A stretch of 45,694 nucleotides of DNA from Calditrichota bacterium (GCA_013151275.1 JAADIP010000066.1:3525-49218); one strand, 5' to 3'; shown: positions 24,601 to 32,516, counted from the first letter of the stretch. Notes: a model not told the origin generated them from the letters alone. Program-made: numbers and translations.

Positions 24601-25498
24601 ACCTAAGGTAATCGTTCACGGCGGAGCCTGGGATATTCCCGCCGCTCTGCACCAGGAACACCGCGAAGGAATCAAGCAAGCGCTCGAGCATGCACAAAGC
24701 GCGCTTAAAAGCAGCGATGACCCGCTTTTTGCCGTTCTGGAAGCGATTAAGTTTATGGAGTCGTTTCCCGTGTTTGACGCCGGAAGGGGATCGTTTTTAA
24801 ACGCCCGCGGCGAGGTGGAAATGGACGCGGGATTAATGGTCGGAAAAGACCTGTCCGTTGGCGCGGTGGCTGCCATTCGCAATGTCGCCCATCCCATCGA
24901 AGTAGCCGATCTTGTACGGACAAAAACGCAGCACGCCTTTTTGGTAGGCGAAGGAGCGACTGAATTTGCCAGAGAGCGGGGAATACCGCTTGTCGCCACG
25001 GAAGATTTGCTTGTGGGCAGGGAGCGGGAGCTCTATCTTCGCTTAAAAAAACAGGGCAAGGTGCGCATCAAAAGTTTTTTCGAGAAAAAACGGCAGAGAG
25101 ACACGGTGGGAGCGGTAGCCATAAATTCCAAAGGCGAAATTGCCGCAGGAACATCGACAGGGGGCACGCCTTACAAAATGCCCGGAAGAGTGGGAGACAG
25201 CCCTGTGCCTGGAGCCGGATTTTACGCCGACGATCGCTTCGGCGGAGCGTCTTCTACGGGATGGGGAGAAGGAATTTTACGCGTAATGCTGGCAAGAACG
25301 GTAATTGAATCCCTCAAGCAGGGACAAAGCGCGCAGCAGGCTGCGGAATCGGCTGTAGGTGAGTTGCGGCTACGCGTACAGGGCGACGGAGGGGTTATTG
25401 TAATTGACCGGAACGGGAACATGGGGTTTGCTTATAATACGCCTCACATGGCGGTCGGCGCCGCCTCCGGCGAAGAGATTTTGTTCATTCAGATTTAA
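24578..25498 (+). CDS. Isoaspartyl peptidase / L-asparaginase, Ntn-hydrolase family
   Basis: A 306-aa proenzyme of the plant-type asparaginase family. N-terminal VIVHGGAWDIP and the central DAGRGSFLNARGEVEMDAG are typical. Self-processing occurs before the nucleophile T176 in RDTVGAVA, giving alpha and beta subunits; the substrate loop is TSTGGTPYKMPGRVGDSP, with GAGFYAD after it. It splits isoaspartyl dipeptides or asparagine. The start overlaps the upstream gene by 23 bases; ATG 24590 is an alternative. It lacks an obvious signal peptide, so cytoplasmic is likely. Confidence 0.92.
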   Translation: MKAPMKIEPKVIVHGGAWDIPAALHQEHREGIKQALEHAQSALKSSDDPLFAVLEAIKFMESFPVFDAGRGSFLNARGEVEMDAGLMVGKDLSVGAVAAIRNVAHPIEVADLVRTKTQHAFLVGEGATEFARERGIPLVATEDLLVGRERELYLRLKKQGKVRIKSFFEKKRQRDTVGAVAINSKGEIAAGTSTGGTPYKMPGRVGDSPVPGAGFYADDRFGGASSTGWGEGILRVMLARTVIESLKQGQSAQQAAESAVGELRLRVQGDGGVIVIDRNGNMGFAYNTPHMAVGAASGEEILFIQI

Positions 25499-25559
25499 TG
25501 ATTTTCCCGCTTTGTAAAATATTGACGGATCAGTAAAAGGTTTATTTGCGCTTAATTCT

Positions 25560-25957
25560 ATTAATCGTGACGCGTGATGAGTAATGCGTGATGAGTAACA
25601 TAGTGACAAAGTAGATTGTAGAGGAAAATCGTAAATCCGAAATTAGAATATCGAATGGTAGAAATTCAAAACAAAACTTTGTTAACGAGGAAAATTCTTA
25701 AATTCAGATACTGTGCGGTTTGAGTAAAGACCCCCCTTGCCTTCGGCGTTCCCCCCTTTGAAGGGGGGAAATTAAAAGGGGGGTCTTAAGTTCAGAATAA
25801 AACGATATTTAACAAAGTCGTAATGCGTGACGCGTAACTAGTGACAAAGTAACATAGTGACAAGGTCGTGATGCGTGGGCGTAGGAAAAATGAAAAATGG
25901 AAAATGAGAAAACAGAATGCGGAAAGCAGAAAGCAGTAGTTAGGTAGAAGGTAGTAC
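25560..25957. repeat. Heptamer-phased repeat arm, region A (left part)
   Basis: This intergenic DNA reads in seven-base steps: CGTGATG, AGTAATG, CGTGATG, AGTAACA, TAGTGAC from 25566; AAATCCG, AAATTAG, AATATCG from about 25632; GTAATGC, GTGACGC, GTAACTA, GTGACAA near 25820; and AAAAATG, GAAAATG, AGAAAAC, GGAAAGC, AGAAAGC, AGTAGTT near 25890-25945. Words change but the seven-base phase mostly persists. A nested palindrome (25727-25787) interrupts it. There is no coding frame. Confidence 0.75.
25727..25787. repeat. Nested palindrome of the CCCCCTT family, copy 1
   Basis: An outer stem AAGACCCCCC (25727-25736) pairs with GGGGGGTCTT (25778-25787). An inner stem CCCCCCTT (25751-25758) pairs with AAGGGGGG (25761-25768). 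The two arms TTGCCTTCGGCGTT and AAATTAAAA separate the stems. A degenerate copy in the opposite orientation lies at 41847-41905. Confidence 0.7.
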
Positions 25958-26046
25958 GTTGAAAATAGTGGAATGTTTATTGTTAGGAAGTAAATGCTTT
26001 TCTATTTTCCAAAAAATAACCTGGCTGCATTATTTAAGATTTTGAG
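25958..26046 (-). repeat. 89-bp core element, copy A
   Basis: This 89-bp non-tandem segment is the reverse complement of 32428-32516 with 84 of 89 positions identical and no gaps. The longest exact block is 22 bases (25998-26019). Heptamer-phased arms flank it on both sides. It contains no ORF. Both copies lie in gene-free DNA about 6.4 kb apart. Confidence 0.9.
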
Positions 26047-26150
26047 ATAATGTAAAGATAACTCATTACGCATTACGAAGATCGGAGAAGCCGCTTAACC
26101 CTTAACCCTTAACCCTTAACTATTAACCATTAACCATTAACGGGAAGCAA
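26047..26150. repeat. Heptamer-phased repeat arm, region A (right part)
   Basis: Directly follows the core in seven-base steps: ATAATGT, AAAGATA, ACTCATT, ACGCATT, ACGAAGA, TCGGAGA, AGCCGCT, then TAACCCT three times, TAACTAT, TAACCAT twice, TAACGGG. The module GGAGAAGCCGCTTAACCC is also present at 32353 (inverted), 13878 and 43270 (inverted). Ends about 100 bases before the UbiA gene. Confidence 0.75.
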
Positions 26151-26253
26151 CGAGCCAGTGCTTCCGTGATTTGTTTCGATTTCGTCATCATTGAAAATTT
26201 AATATTGTTTTGATACATTACACTTGTAATTATTTTGAGATGAGAGATTGACA

Positions 26254-27090
26254 ATGATACGGCGCTTAAAAAATATTTGGAACATCAGTCGCCCTTTAAA
26301 TGTATTCATCGCTTTTTTGACGATCTGGATTGCCGCCTTTATTTCTCCCGATTTTCATCTGAATTATAAATTGATTCTGGGTTCGATCGCGGCGGCGTTG
26401 ATTACCTGCGGCGCCAATATTATTAATGATATTTTTGACGTGGAAATCGATCGGATAAATAAACCCGACCGTCCTTTGCCGGGGGGAACGGTTTCTATCC
26501 GCGAGGCGTGGATCTATTTTTCGGTTTCTTACGTTTTGGCTTTTATTCTCGCCGCATTTTGCGATGCACGAATGTTCGCTGTTGCCGTGATCATCGGGAT
26601 TTTACTGATCGTTTACAGCGCCTGGTTAAAACGGACGGTGCTGTGGGGAAATTTAACGGTCAGTCTTGCCACAGCCGTAGCTTTTATTTACGGGGCAATG
26701 GCGGTCGGCGATTGGAAGATCGGATTAATTCCGGCGACTTTTGCATTCTTTTTTCATCTGGGTCGCGAACTCATCAAAGACATGCAGGATCTGGAAGGAG
26801 ACCTGAAAAATAAAAGCGTCACCTTTCCCGGAAAATTCGGCATTAAGTCGTCCATAGTCCTGGTAAACATAATTTTTATTTTCTTGATCCCGCTGACTGT
26901 TTTGCCGTATATTCTTCAGGTATATGGATTCGTCTATCTGATGATAGTAATCCTTGGGGTTCACACTGTCCTGATTTTCACGAACGTTTTTCTCTGGATC
27001 AGGAATGACCGGGTAACGCTGGGTCGAATCAGCCATTTGTTAAAACTGGATATGTTAATCGGTTTAATAGCAATATATTTTGGAACGTAA
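26254..27090 (+). CDS. UbiA-family prenyltransferase
   Basis: A 278-aa integral-membrane enzyme with about eight or nine helices. The first Asp-rich motif is INDIFDVEIDRINKPDRPLP (N58, D62, D66) and the second is DMQDLEGDLKNK. Both bind the prenyl diphosphate through magnesium. Sequence style is close to geranylgeranylglycerol-phosphate geranylgeranyltransferases and related bacterial enzymes, but the acceptor (quinone precursor, heme, chlorin or lipid) cannot be read. I chose ATG 26254 with a weak GAGAG site; TTG 26248 is an alternative. The Maf gene starts one base after the stop. Confidence 0.88.
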   Translation: MIRRLKNIWNISRPLNVFIAFLTIWIAAFISPDFHLNYKLILGSIAAALITCGANIINDIFDVEIDRINKPDRPLPGGTVSIREAWIYFSVSYVLAFILAAFCDARMFAVAVIIGILLIVYSAWLKRTVLWGNLTVSLATAVAFIYGAMAVGDWKIGLIPATFAFFFHLGRELIKDMQDLEGDLKNKSVTFPGKFGIKSSIVLVNIIFIFLIPLTVLPYILQVYGFVYLMIVILGVHTVLIFTNVFLWIRNDRVTLGRISHLLKLDMLIGLIAIYFGT

Positions 27091-27091
27091 A

Positions 27092-27700
27092 ATGTTAGTG
27101 TCCATGATCGAGAGTCTTGAGCGCATCGATGTGATTTTAGCCTCAGGCTCTCCGCGGCGGTACGAATTATTAAAGTCGTTGGGTCTTACCTTTAAGGTCA
27201 TTCCCAGCAATTGCCATGAAGATCATTCGCCTCAAAAGTCGATGGAAGATGTGGTATTGCGCAACGCCAGAATTAAGGGCTTGGCGGTGGCAAACGCGCA
27301 TCCCGATGCATTGGTAATCAGCGCGGACACTATTGTAACCATTGACAACCGGATTATGGGCAAGCCGAAAAACGAAGAAGAGGCTTTTGAAATGCTTAAG
27401 TCGTTGAGCGGTAAAACGCATTCGGTTTACACGGGAATCGGGCTCTTTCTTAATCGCTACGAGGATTCCGCGCTGGACGCGGTTTGTACGAGAGTGACTT
27501 TCAGAAATTTGACAGAAGAAGAAATATTGGCTTATATTAATACCGGCGAGCCTTTTGACAAAGCCGGCGGGTATGGTATTCAGGGACAGGGCGCTTTGCT
27601 GGTGGAAGGCATACAGGGCTGCTATTACAATGTCGTCGGTCTGCCGCTGGCTCGTTTTTTTACAATGTTAAATGAATTTATGAAGCGTTTTGTAATTTAG
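27092..27700 (+). CDS. maf: Maf family nucleotide pyrophosphatase
   Basis: A 202-aa cytoplasmic house-cleaning nucleotide pyrophosphatase. Blocks are LASGSPRRYELLKSLGL, ISADTIVTIDNRIMGKPKN and GEPFDKAGGYGIQGQGA, all matching Maf/YhdE. It hydrolyses modified or canonical nucleoside triphosphates. I chose ATG 27092 (GGAACG upstream); ATG 27104 would also leave the conserved start intact. It is cotranscribed with the upstream UbiA gene (1-base gap). Confidence 0.93.
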   Translation: MLVSMIESLERIDVILASGSPRRYELLKSLGLTFKVIPSNCHEDHSPQKSMEDVVLRNARIKGLAVANAHPDALVISADTIVTIDNRIMGKPKNEEEAFEMLKSLSGKTHSVYTGIGLFLNRYEDSALDAVCTRVTFRNLTEEEILAYINTGEPFDKAGGYGIQGQGALLVEGIQGCYYNVVGLPLARFFTMLNEFMKRFVI

Positions 27701-27717
27701 CGCGTAAAGGAAGATAA

Positions 27718-28092
27718 TTGAAAAAACGAATCTTAATAATCGATGATGATCCGAACATGCATCGGATTGTGGAACTGTATTTGCGAAAAGAACCTTTTGA
27801 AGTGGAAGGGGTTAGCAGCGGTCGTGTGGCGTTGCACAAATTAAACGACACGCAATACGATTTAATTATTACCGATATTCAGATGCCGGGAATGAACGGC
27901 GTTGAATTAATAAAAAAGATAAAAGAACAGTTTCCGGACATGCCCATCTTAATTTTATCAGCCTATGAAGAAGGACAATTTAACGGCGAATTGGGTGGAT
28001 TTTCCAACTGGAGGATTATTCCGAAGCCTTTTAATCAAATTACCTTATCACAAGCGTTGTCCGAAATGCTCCGCGATAACAATTCAAATTAA
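27718..28092 (+). CDS. Single-domain response regulator (CheY-like receiver)
   Basis: A 124-aa receiver without output domain. Acidic pair D9-D10, phospho-site D53 in IITDIQMPGMNG, a Ser switch in LILSAYEEG and Lys in IPKPFNQ are all present. Start is TTG 27718 with AAAGGAAG upstream. It lies 17 bases after maf. Partner kinase is unknown; it may shuttle signals or act by protein contact. Confidence 0.88.
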   Translation: MKKRILIIDDDPNMHRIVELYLRKEPFEVEGVSSGRVALHKLNDTQYDLIITDIQMPGMNGVELIKKIKEQFPDMPILILSAYEEGQFNGELGGFSNWRIIPKPFNQITLSQALSEMLRDNNSN

Positions 28093-28095
28093 ACA

Positions 28096-28278
28096 ATGAA
28101 AATAACATCCGTAAAACCCATGGAAAAATCAGAACAATCTCAAACAGAACCGAATAGGGAATCTTGCTCCGAAAGATTAAACATAAAAAACGCCGCCGTC
28201 CGGAACCTGTTTGTCAAAGGGATTCTCTGCCAGAACGAATCGTTTAACAGAAACCAGAGGCTGAACCGGAACCTATGA
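28096..28278 (+). CDS. Possible small coupled ORF (60 aa)
   Basis: Begins ATG 28096, 3 bases after the receiver stop, and its TGA overlaps the ATG of the CNNM gene by 4 bases (ATGA). Such tight packing suggests translation through it. The product is polar, Asn/Arg/Glu-rich and unlike known families, so it may be a leader rather than a functional protein. No strong ribosome site. Confidence 0.3.
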   Translation: MKITSVKPMEKSEQSQTEPNRESCSERLNIKNAAVRNLFVKGILCQNESFNRNQRLNRNL

Positions 28279-29483
28279 AGATATTTCTTGCATTCCTGGG
28301 CTTGTTTCTGTCGTTTTTATTTGCCGGTACCGAAGCGGCTTATACGATTTTTAACAAAATTCGTCTGGAAATCTGGAAAAAACAGAACGTCCGGTTTTTG
28401 AAACCGTTAATCTACTTTCAGGAAAAACCGGAAGATTTTTTTTCCACTATCTTATTCGGCAATAACATTTCAAATATCCTTGCCACCACCTTTGCCACTG
28501 TTTTGCTTATTAAATTTATGGGCGAGGGCGCCGCCTGGCTTTTAATTACCGTAATCATTCTGATTGCCGGAGAAATCGTTCCCAAAACTCTTTTCAGAAG
28601 CCTGGTTAATATTATAATCAGACCGGTGATGGTTTTGATATACGGATTTTTTATTCTGTTCAATCCGATTATCAAATTCATCAACGTATTGGTGGATGCT
28701 TTTCTTACGCTCTTTAAAGTTAAACATGAATCGACCCGTGATTTTTATTCCAGAGACGAGCTGCAAATGCTGCTCAAAGAAGGCTATGGCAGCGGAGTGA
28801 TCGAGAAACCGGAAATGAAGTACATCAACAATATTTTGCACTTTGGCAGCGTAAAAGTAAAAGAAGCCATGACCCCGAGGACCGAACTGATTGCGGCTCC
28901 CGAATCCGTTACCCTGGAAGAGTTGAAGAATATGTTTATCCGGCACAACGTAATGCATATTCCTGTTTACAAGGATAATCTTGACAATGTTAAAGGCATC
29001 GTTTTTTTGTGGGCGCTCTTTAATTCCGCCAAAGATGTGGAAAGCGTGATTACCCCGATGGAAATGATACCTGAAAACATTAGCTGCGCTCAGTTAATGC
29101 ATGAGTTTAAACAGAAAAATATTTCCGTGGCTCTTGTGGTTGACGAATACGGAGGCACGGCGGGTTTGGTTACCATGGATGATCTGATCGATACCATGTT
29201 CGGCGATTTTCCCGAAGCCTTTGAAGAAGTGCCCAGAATACGGGCATTGAACGATCATACCTGGTTGTTAGACGGTCGGTTTCCTTTGGATGAATTGAAC
29301 GAGATTCTGGAGATTGATTTTCCCGAAGGAGATTATGAGACCATTGCCGGTTTGGTGCTGCAAAAATTAGGTCACATTCCCAAGCCCGGCGAAACCGCTT
29401 TTTTCGACACTTTCAGAGTAGTGGTAACCCGCGCGTCGAAACACAAAGTTTTGGAAGTAAAGCTGATCAGGAATTTACAATAA
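28275..29483 (+). CDS. CNNM/CBS-domain membrane protein (HlyC/CorC family)
   Basis: A 402-aa inner-membrane protein. The DUF21/CNNM membrane domain covers about residues 1-165, with a small-residue and charge pattern typical of the family (FLSFLFAGTEAAYTIF, GEIVPKTLFR). Two CBS motifs (about 185-310: VKEAMTPRTEL and VALVVDEYGGTAGLVTMDDL) and a C-terminal CorC_HlyC domain (WLLDGRFPLDELNEIL) follow. Family members are linked to magnesium or cobalt efflux; FCB homologues include the gliding protein GldE. The function here is not settled. Confidence 0.9.
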   Translation: MKIFLAFLGLFLSFLFAGTEAAYTIFNKIRLEIWKKQNVRFLKPLIYFQEKPEDFFSTILFGNNISNILATTFATVLLIKFMGEGAAWLLITVIILIAGEIVPKTLFRSLVNIIIRPVMVLIYGFFILFNPIIKFINVLVDAFLTLFKVKHESTRDFYSRDELQMLLKEGYGSGVIEKPEMKYINNILHFGSVKVKEAMTPRTELIAAPESVTLEELKNMFIRHNVMHIPVYKDNLDNVKGIVFLWALFNSAKDVESVITPMEMIPENISCAQLMHEFKQKNISVALVVDEYGGTAGLVTMDDLIDTMFGDFPEAFEEVPRIRALNDHTWLLDGRFPLDELNEILEIDFPEGDYETIAGLVLQKLGHIPKPGETAFFDTFRVVVTRASKHKVLEVKLIRNLQ

Positions 29484-29505
29484 AAAAGCCGTCAAAATTG
29501 ACGGC
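29482..29505 (-). terminator. Terminator of the THX gene
   Basis: GCCGTC and GACGGC (29488-29493 with 29500-29505) form a stem with loop AAAATT. On the minus strand the stem is followed by six T (complement of 29482-29487), an ideal terminator two bases after the THX stop. On the plus strand it lies right after the CNNM stop, with a T run only further on. Confidence 0.75.
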
Positions 29506-29506
29506 A

Positions 29507-29611
29507 TTATGCTTTTTTCTGTTCTTTCCTTTTTCTTTTTCTCGGGCGGGTTTTTCCGTAAGAACCGCGAAAAATTTTACCGCGTCTTGTTCTGCGATCT
29601 CCTTTTCCCAT
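29507..29611 (-). CDS. Ribosomal protein THX (bS31 family), 34 aa
   Basis: A very short, strongly basic protein starting ATG 29611 with GGAGG 4 bases upstream. It begins [20 protein letters not shown] and ends in TRPRKRKRK..., the known pattern of THX (about 26-40 aa), a small-subunit protein at the top of the 30S head. It was easy to miss because of its length. The gene is convergent with the CNNM gene and is closed by its own terminator. Divergent from the trans-sulfuration gene. THX is known from Thermus, Bacteroidota and relatives, which fits the proposed affiliation. Confidence 0.92.
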   Translation of the reverse strand: MGKGDRRTRRGKIFRGSYGKTRPRKRKRKEQKKA

Positions 29612-29668
29612 CAGTCCTCCATTGTTATTCAATGTACAAACCGCGTATAATTTATTAAATTAGATCGT

Positions 29669-29722
29669 AGCCTGCAAATCCATTGCAAACAAACCGCCGG
29701 AAGCAATATTTGCATTGCGGCT
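29669..29722 (+). promoter_or_regulatory. Structured leader candidate upstream of the trans-sulfuration gene
   Basis: AGCC and TGCAAAT pair with ATTTGCA and GGCT. Inside lies a second helix ATTGC/GCAAT beyond a CC bulge, with a 16-base loop (29687-29702). In total 12 continuous pairs plus 4 outer pairs form a long hairpin about 110 bases before the start codon. It may be an RNA control element or an operator palindrome. It matches no riboswitch I know by eye. Confidence 0.4.
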
Positions 29723-29829
29723 GAGATCGTGAAATTTTGTTTAAAAAAAGACGGGATCAGGTTGATTTTAAAGTATGCTCCTTCTATATTATTTTTGTTA
29801 GCAAATTCTCAAGAAACGGAGTTTTTGAT

Positions 29830-31029
29830 ATGGAGAATAATGAATTAAAAAAATATTCATTTTCGACATTATGTGTTCACGGTTCTGGAGGAGCCGATCC
29901 TACGACAGGCGCTATAAGCATTCCCATTTACCAGAGTTCCACGTTTAAATTTAAAAGCGCCCGCCACGGAGCTCAGCTATTCGCCGGCGAGATAGAAGGC
30001 TATGTTTACACGCGCCTGGGCAATCCGACTCAGGCAGCCTTTGAAAGGGAAATGGCTTTTTTGGAAGGCGGAGAAGCGGCTTTGGCTTTTGCTTCCGGAA
30101 TGGGCGCCATCTCCAGCGTGATTTTTGCCCTTTGCAGATCGGGCGAAAATCTTGTTTCTACCAATACATTGTACGGCGGAACCCACAATTTTTTCAAGGA
30201 AACCCTTCCGCGCTTTGATATCGACGTTCGCGAAGTGGATACGACCAATCTCGAAAACGTTATCAACGTTATTGACGACAAAACGCGTTTGCTCTATATC
30301 GAAACACCGGCAAACCCGACTTTGACTATCACCGATCTTAAAGCCTGCGCCCGCATTGCCCGCGATTATCAGATTCCTCTGGTGGTGGATAATACATTCC
30401 CCACTCCGTACTTTCAACGTCCTTTGCAGTTGGGCGCCGACATCGTCATCCATTCGGCGACAAAATACATCGGCGGACACGGCGATACGGTTGCCGGCGT
30501 TGTTGTGGGCAAAAAAGATTTTATCGACGAATTGCGGGGCAAATTTTTACGCGACCTCGGGGCTGTTATCAGTCCTTTAAATGCCTGGCTTTTAGTGCGC
30601 GGTTTGAAGACTTTAGCCATACGGATGGAAAAGCATCAACAGAATGCCATCAAAATAGCAAAATTTTTACAATTCCATCCTAAAATAAAACGGGTTTGGT
30701 ATCCGGGACTAACGACGCATCCGCAGCACGAACTCGCCAAAAAACAGATGGAGGGATTCGGCGGAATGGTCAGTTTCGAAATTCATGGAGGACGGCGGGC
30801 AGGCGAACATCTGATGAACGCGGTTAAACTTATTACACTTGCCGTAAGTCTGGGCGATGTGGATTCACTGATCGAACATCCGGCTTCCATGACACATTCC
30901 ACTTATTCCGCCGAAGAATTAGCCGAATGTGGAATAACGGAAAGCCTTGTGCGGCTTTCGGTCGGCATTGAAGATGCGAGAGATTTGATCGAGGATCTTT
31001 CTCAGGCTTTGCGTAAGGTTAAGGTCTGA
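29830..31029 (+). CDS. Trans-sulfuration family PLP enzyme (cystathionine/homocysteine metabolism)
   Basis: A 399-aa Cys/Met metabolism enzyme. The PLP lysine is K212 in SATKYIGGHGDT. Other blocks are GYVYTRLGNPTQ, LYIETPANPTLTITDL and FEIHGG. The substrate loop reads TLYGGTHNFF, so the Cys that marks methionine gamma-lyase is Gly here. It is most like O-acetylhomoserine sulfhydrylase, cystathionine gamma-synthase or cystathionine lyase; the reaction is not settled. I chose ATG 29830 with CGGAG upstream; an upstream in-frame extension lacks family similarity. The leader contains the hairpin at 29669. Confidence 0.88.
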   Translation: MENNELKKYSFSTLCVHGSGGADPTTGAISIPIYQSSTFKFKSARHGAQLFAGEIEGYVYTRLGNPTQAAFEREMAFLEGGEAALAFASGMGAISSVIFALCRSGENLVSTNTLYGGTHNFFKETLPRFDIDVREVDTTNLENVINVIDDKTRLLYIETPANPTLTITDLKACARIARDYQIPLVVDNTFPTPYFQRPLQLGADIVIHSATKYIGGHGDTVAGVVVGKKDFIDELRGKFLRDLGAVISPLNAWLLVRGLKTLAIRMEKHQQNAIKIAKFLQFHPKIKRVWYPGLTTHPQHELAKKQMEGFGGMVSFEIHGGRRAGEHLMNAVKLITLAVSLGDVDSLIEHPASMTHSTYSAEELAECGITESLVRLSVGIEDARDLIEDLSQALRKVKV

Positions 31030-31040
31030 AACTTTAAGTG

Positions 31041-31122
31041 ACGGTCTCCGGAGTCTGGTCGGCTGACCACCGACCCTTTGGCCTTCGTCCCGGAATAGAG
31101 CAACTCCGGAGACCGTTTTTTT
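31041..31122 (+). terminator. Elaborate terminator-like palindrome with internal hairpin
   Basis: A perfect 14-bp outer stem ACGGTCTCCGGAGT (31041-31054) pairs with 31103-31116 and runs into seven T. Inside is a second hairpin GGTCGG (31057-62) with CCGACC (31070-75). It starts 12 bases after the trans-sulfuration stop. It can act as a strong terminator; the branched inside is unusual. The remaining gap to 31316 shows nothing further. Confidence 0.7.
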
Positions 31123-31316
31123 ATATCGGTAAAACAGACCCTGATAAATCTTCGCAAGCTTCGTAAAAACGAAAATTGATTTTTTCCGCCGAATATTTTA
31201 AATCCGTATTGTAAAAAACGGACGCATTCTTTAATTTTCTTAAGTGACGTAAAACTAAACAAATATGCTTATAGTCCGAATATTTCGGGGCAGCTCAATT
31301 ACATGGAGAAAAAAAT

Positions 31317-32276
31317 ATGCGTGTATTGGTAACCGGCGGCGCAGGATTTATCGGTTCGCATCTATGTGAACAATTATTGGATCAGGGACACGATGTTTTA
31401 TGTCTGGATAACTTTTTTACCGGACAAAAGGAAAATATCTGGCATTTGATGGATAATAAACATTTTGAGCTGATTCGCCACGACGTCACCCTGTCCATTT
31501 TACTGGAAGTCGATCGGATTTATCATTTTGCCTGTCCGGCTTCGCCCATTCACTATCAGTACAATCCGGTTAAAACCATCAAAACCAGTGTGATGGGAAC
31601 GATTAATATGCTTGGCTTGGCTAAGCGGGTTAAGGCGCGCATTATGCTGGCAAGCACCTCCGAAGTCTATGGCGATCCTAAAGTACATCCCCAAAAAGAG
31701 GATTATTGGGGAAATGTGAATCCCATCGGAGTGCGCAGTTGTTATGACGAGGGCAAACGCGTGGCAGAGACGTTAATGATGGATTATCACCGCCAGAACA
31801 ATGTTGATATTAAAATCGTCCGGATTTTTAATACCTATGGACCGCGCATGGCAATCAATGACGGTCGCGTGGTCAGTAATTTTATTATTCAGGCTTTAAC
31901 CAATCAGAATATCACGGTTTACGGTCGCGGCAATCAAACCCGCTCTTTTCAATACATTGATGATCTTGTTGACGGGGTTCTGCGCATGATGCGGGCGGAT
32001 GACTTTATAGGACCGGTCAATCTGGGCAATCCCAACGAATTCACGATTCTGGAATTGGCGGAAAAGGTAATTGAACTGACCGGATCAAAGTCGCGCATCA
32101 TCCACAAACCGTTGCCCGCCGACGATCCTGCCCAGCGGAAACCGTTTATCGGACTGGCTAAAGAAAAATTGGGATGGACGCCAAAGGTTGAATTGCAGGA
32201 CGGATTAAAAAAGACCATAGCTTATTTCGATCGGGTGCTGTCGCAAATGGATACGCGGAATTTAAAGATTGTCTGA
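31317..32276 (+). CDS. UDP-glucuronate decarboxylase-like NAD-dependent sugar epimerase
   Basis: A 319-aa extended short-chain dehydrogenase. N-terminal [14 protein letters not shown] binds NAD. The catalytic Ser/Thr, Tyr and Lys are in STSEVYGDP and [11 protein letters not shown] (YxxxK). The phrases [20 protein letters not shown] and [10 protein letters not shown] are strongly typical of UDP-xylose synthase (UXS), which oxidises, decarboxylates and reduces UDP-glucuronate to UDP-xylose. GGAGA precedes ATG. It stands alone. UDP-xylose would feed surface polysaccharide synthesis. Confidence 0.9.
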   Translation: MRVLVTGGAGFIGSHLCEQLLDQGHDVLCLDNFFTGQKENIWHLMDNKHFELIRHDVTLSILLEVDRIYHFACPASPIHYQYNPVKTIKTSVMGTINMLGLAKRVKARIMLASTSEVYGDPKVHPQKEDYWGNVNPIGVRSCYDEGKRVAETLMMDYHRQNNVDIKIVRIFNTYGPRMAINDGRVVSNFIIQALTNQNITVYGRGNQTRSFQYIDDLVDGVLRMMRADDFIGPVNLGNPNEFTILELAEKVIELTGSKSRIIHKPLPADDPAQRKPFIGLAKEKLGWTPKVELQDGLKKTIAYFDRVLSQMDTRNLKIV

Positions 32277-32289
32277 ACAATGAAACACT

Positions 32290-32427
32290 GGATTTACGAT
32301 TTATGATTGATGATTTATGAATTTCCTCTTCAAAAATTCGTTAAGGGTAAAGGGTTAAGCGGCTTCTCCGATCGTCGTAATGCGTAATGCGTAATGCGTA
32401 ATGCGTAATGAGTTATCTCCCCCATTG
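32290..32427. repeat. Heptamer-phased repeat arm, region B (left part)
   Basis: GATTTAC, GATTTAT, GATTGAT, GATTTAT from 32292. Then GGGTTAAGCGGCTTCTCCG (the inverted shared module), and GTAATGC four times and GTAATGA in seven-base steps at 32377-32411. It matches the right arm of region A in reverse complement but has five GTAATG units where A has about two. Confidence 0.75.
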
Positions 32428-32516
32428 CTCAAAATCTTAAATAATTCAGCCAAGTTATTTTTTGGAAAATAGAAAATCATTTACTTCCTAACAACAAACA
32501 TTCCACCATTTTCAAC
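32428..32516 (+). repeat. 89-bp core element, copy B
   Basis: Gap-free inverted match to 25958-26046 (84 of 89 positions). Starts CTCAAAATCTTAAATAAT and ends CCATTTTCAAC. No ORF is visible. It is flanked by heptamer arms on both sides. Confidence 0.9.

Noticed and set aside
29640-29829. SAM riboswitch upstream of the trans-sulfuration gene
   Set aside because: I could not find the conserved core of SAM-I, SAM-II or SAM/SAH types; only a hairpin can be supported.
25958-32516. The inverted 89-bp pair as ends of a composite transposon
   Set aside because: The DNA between them holds ordinary housekeeping genes, no transposase, and no target-site duplication can be identified.
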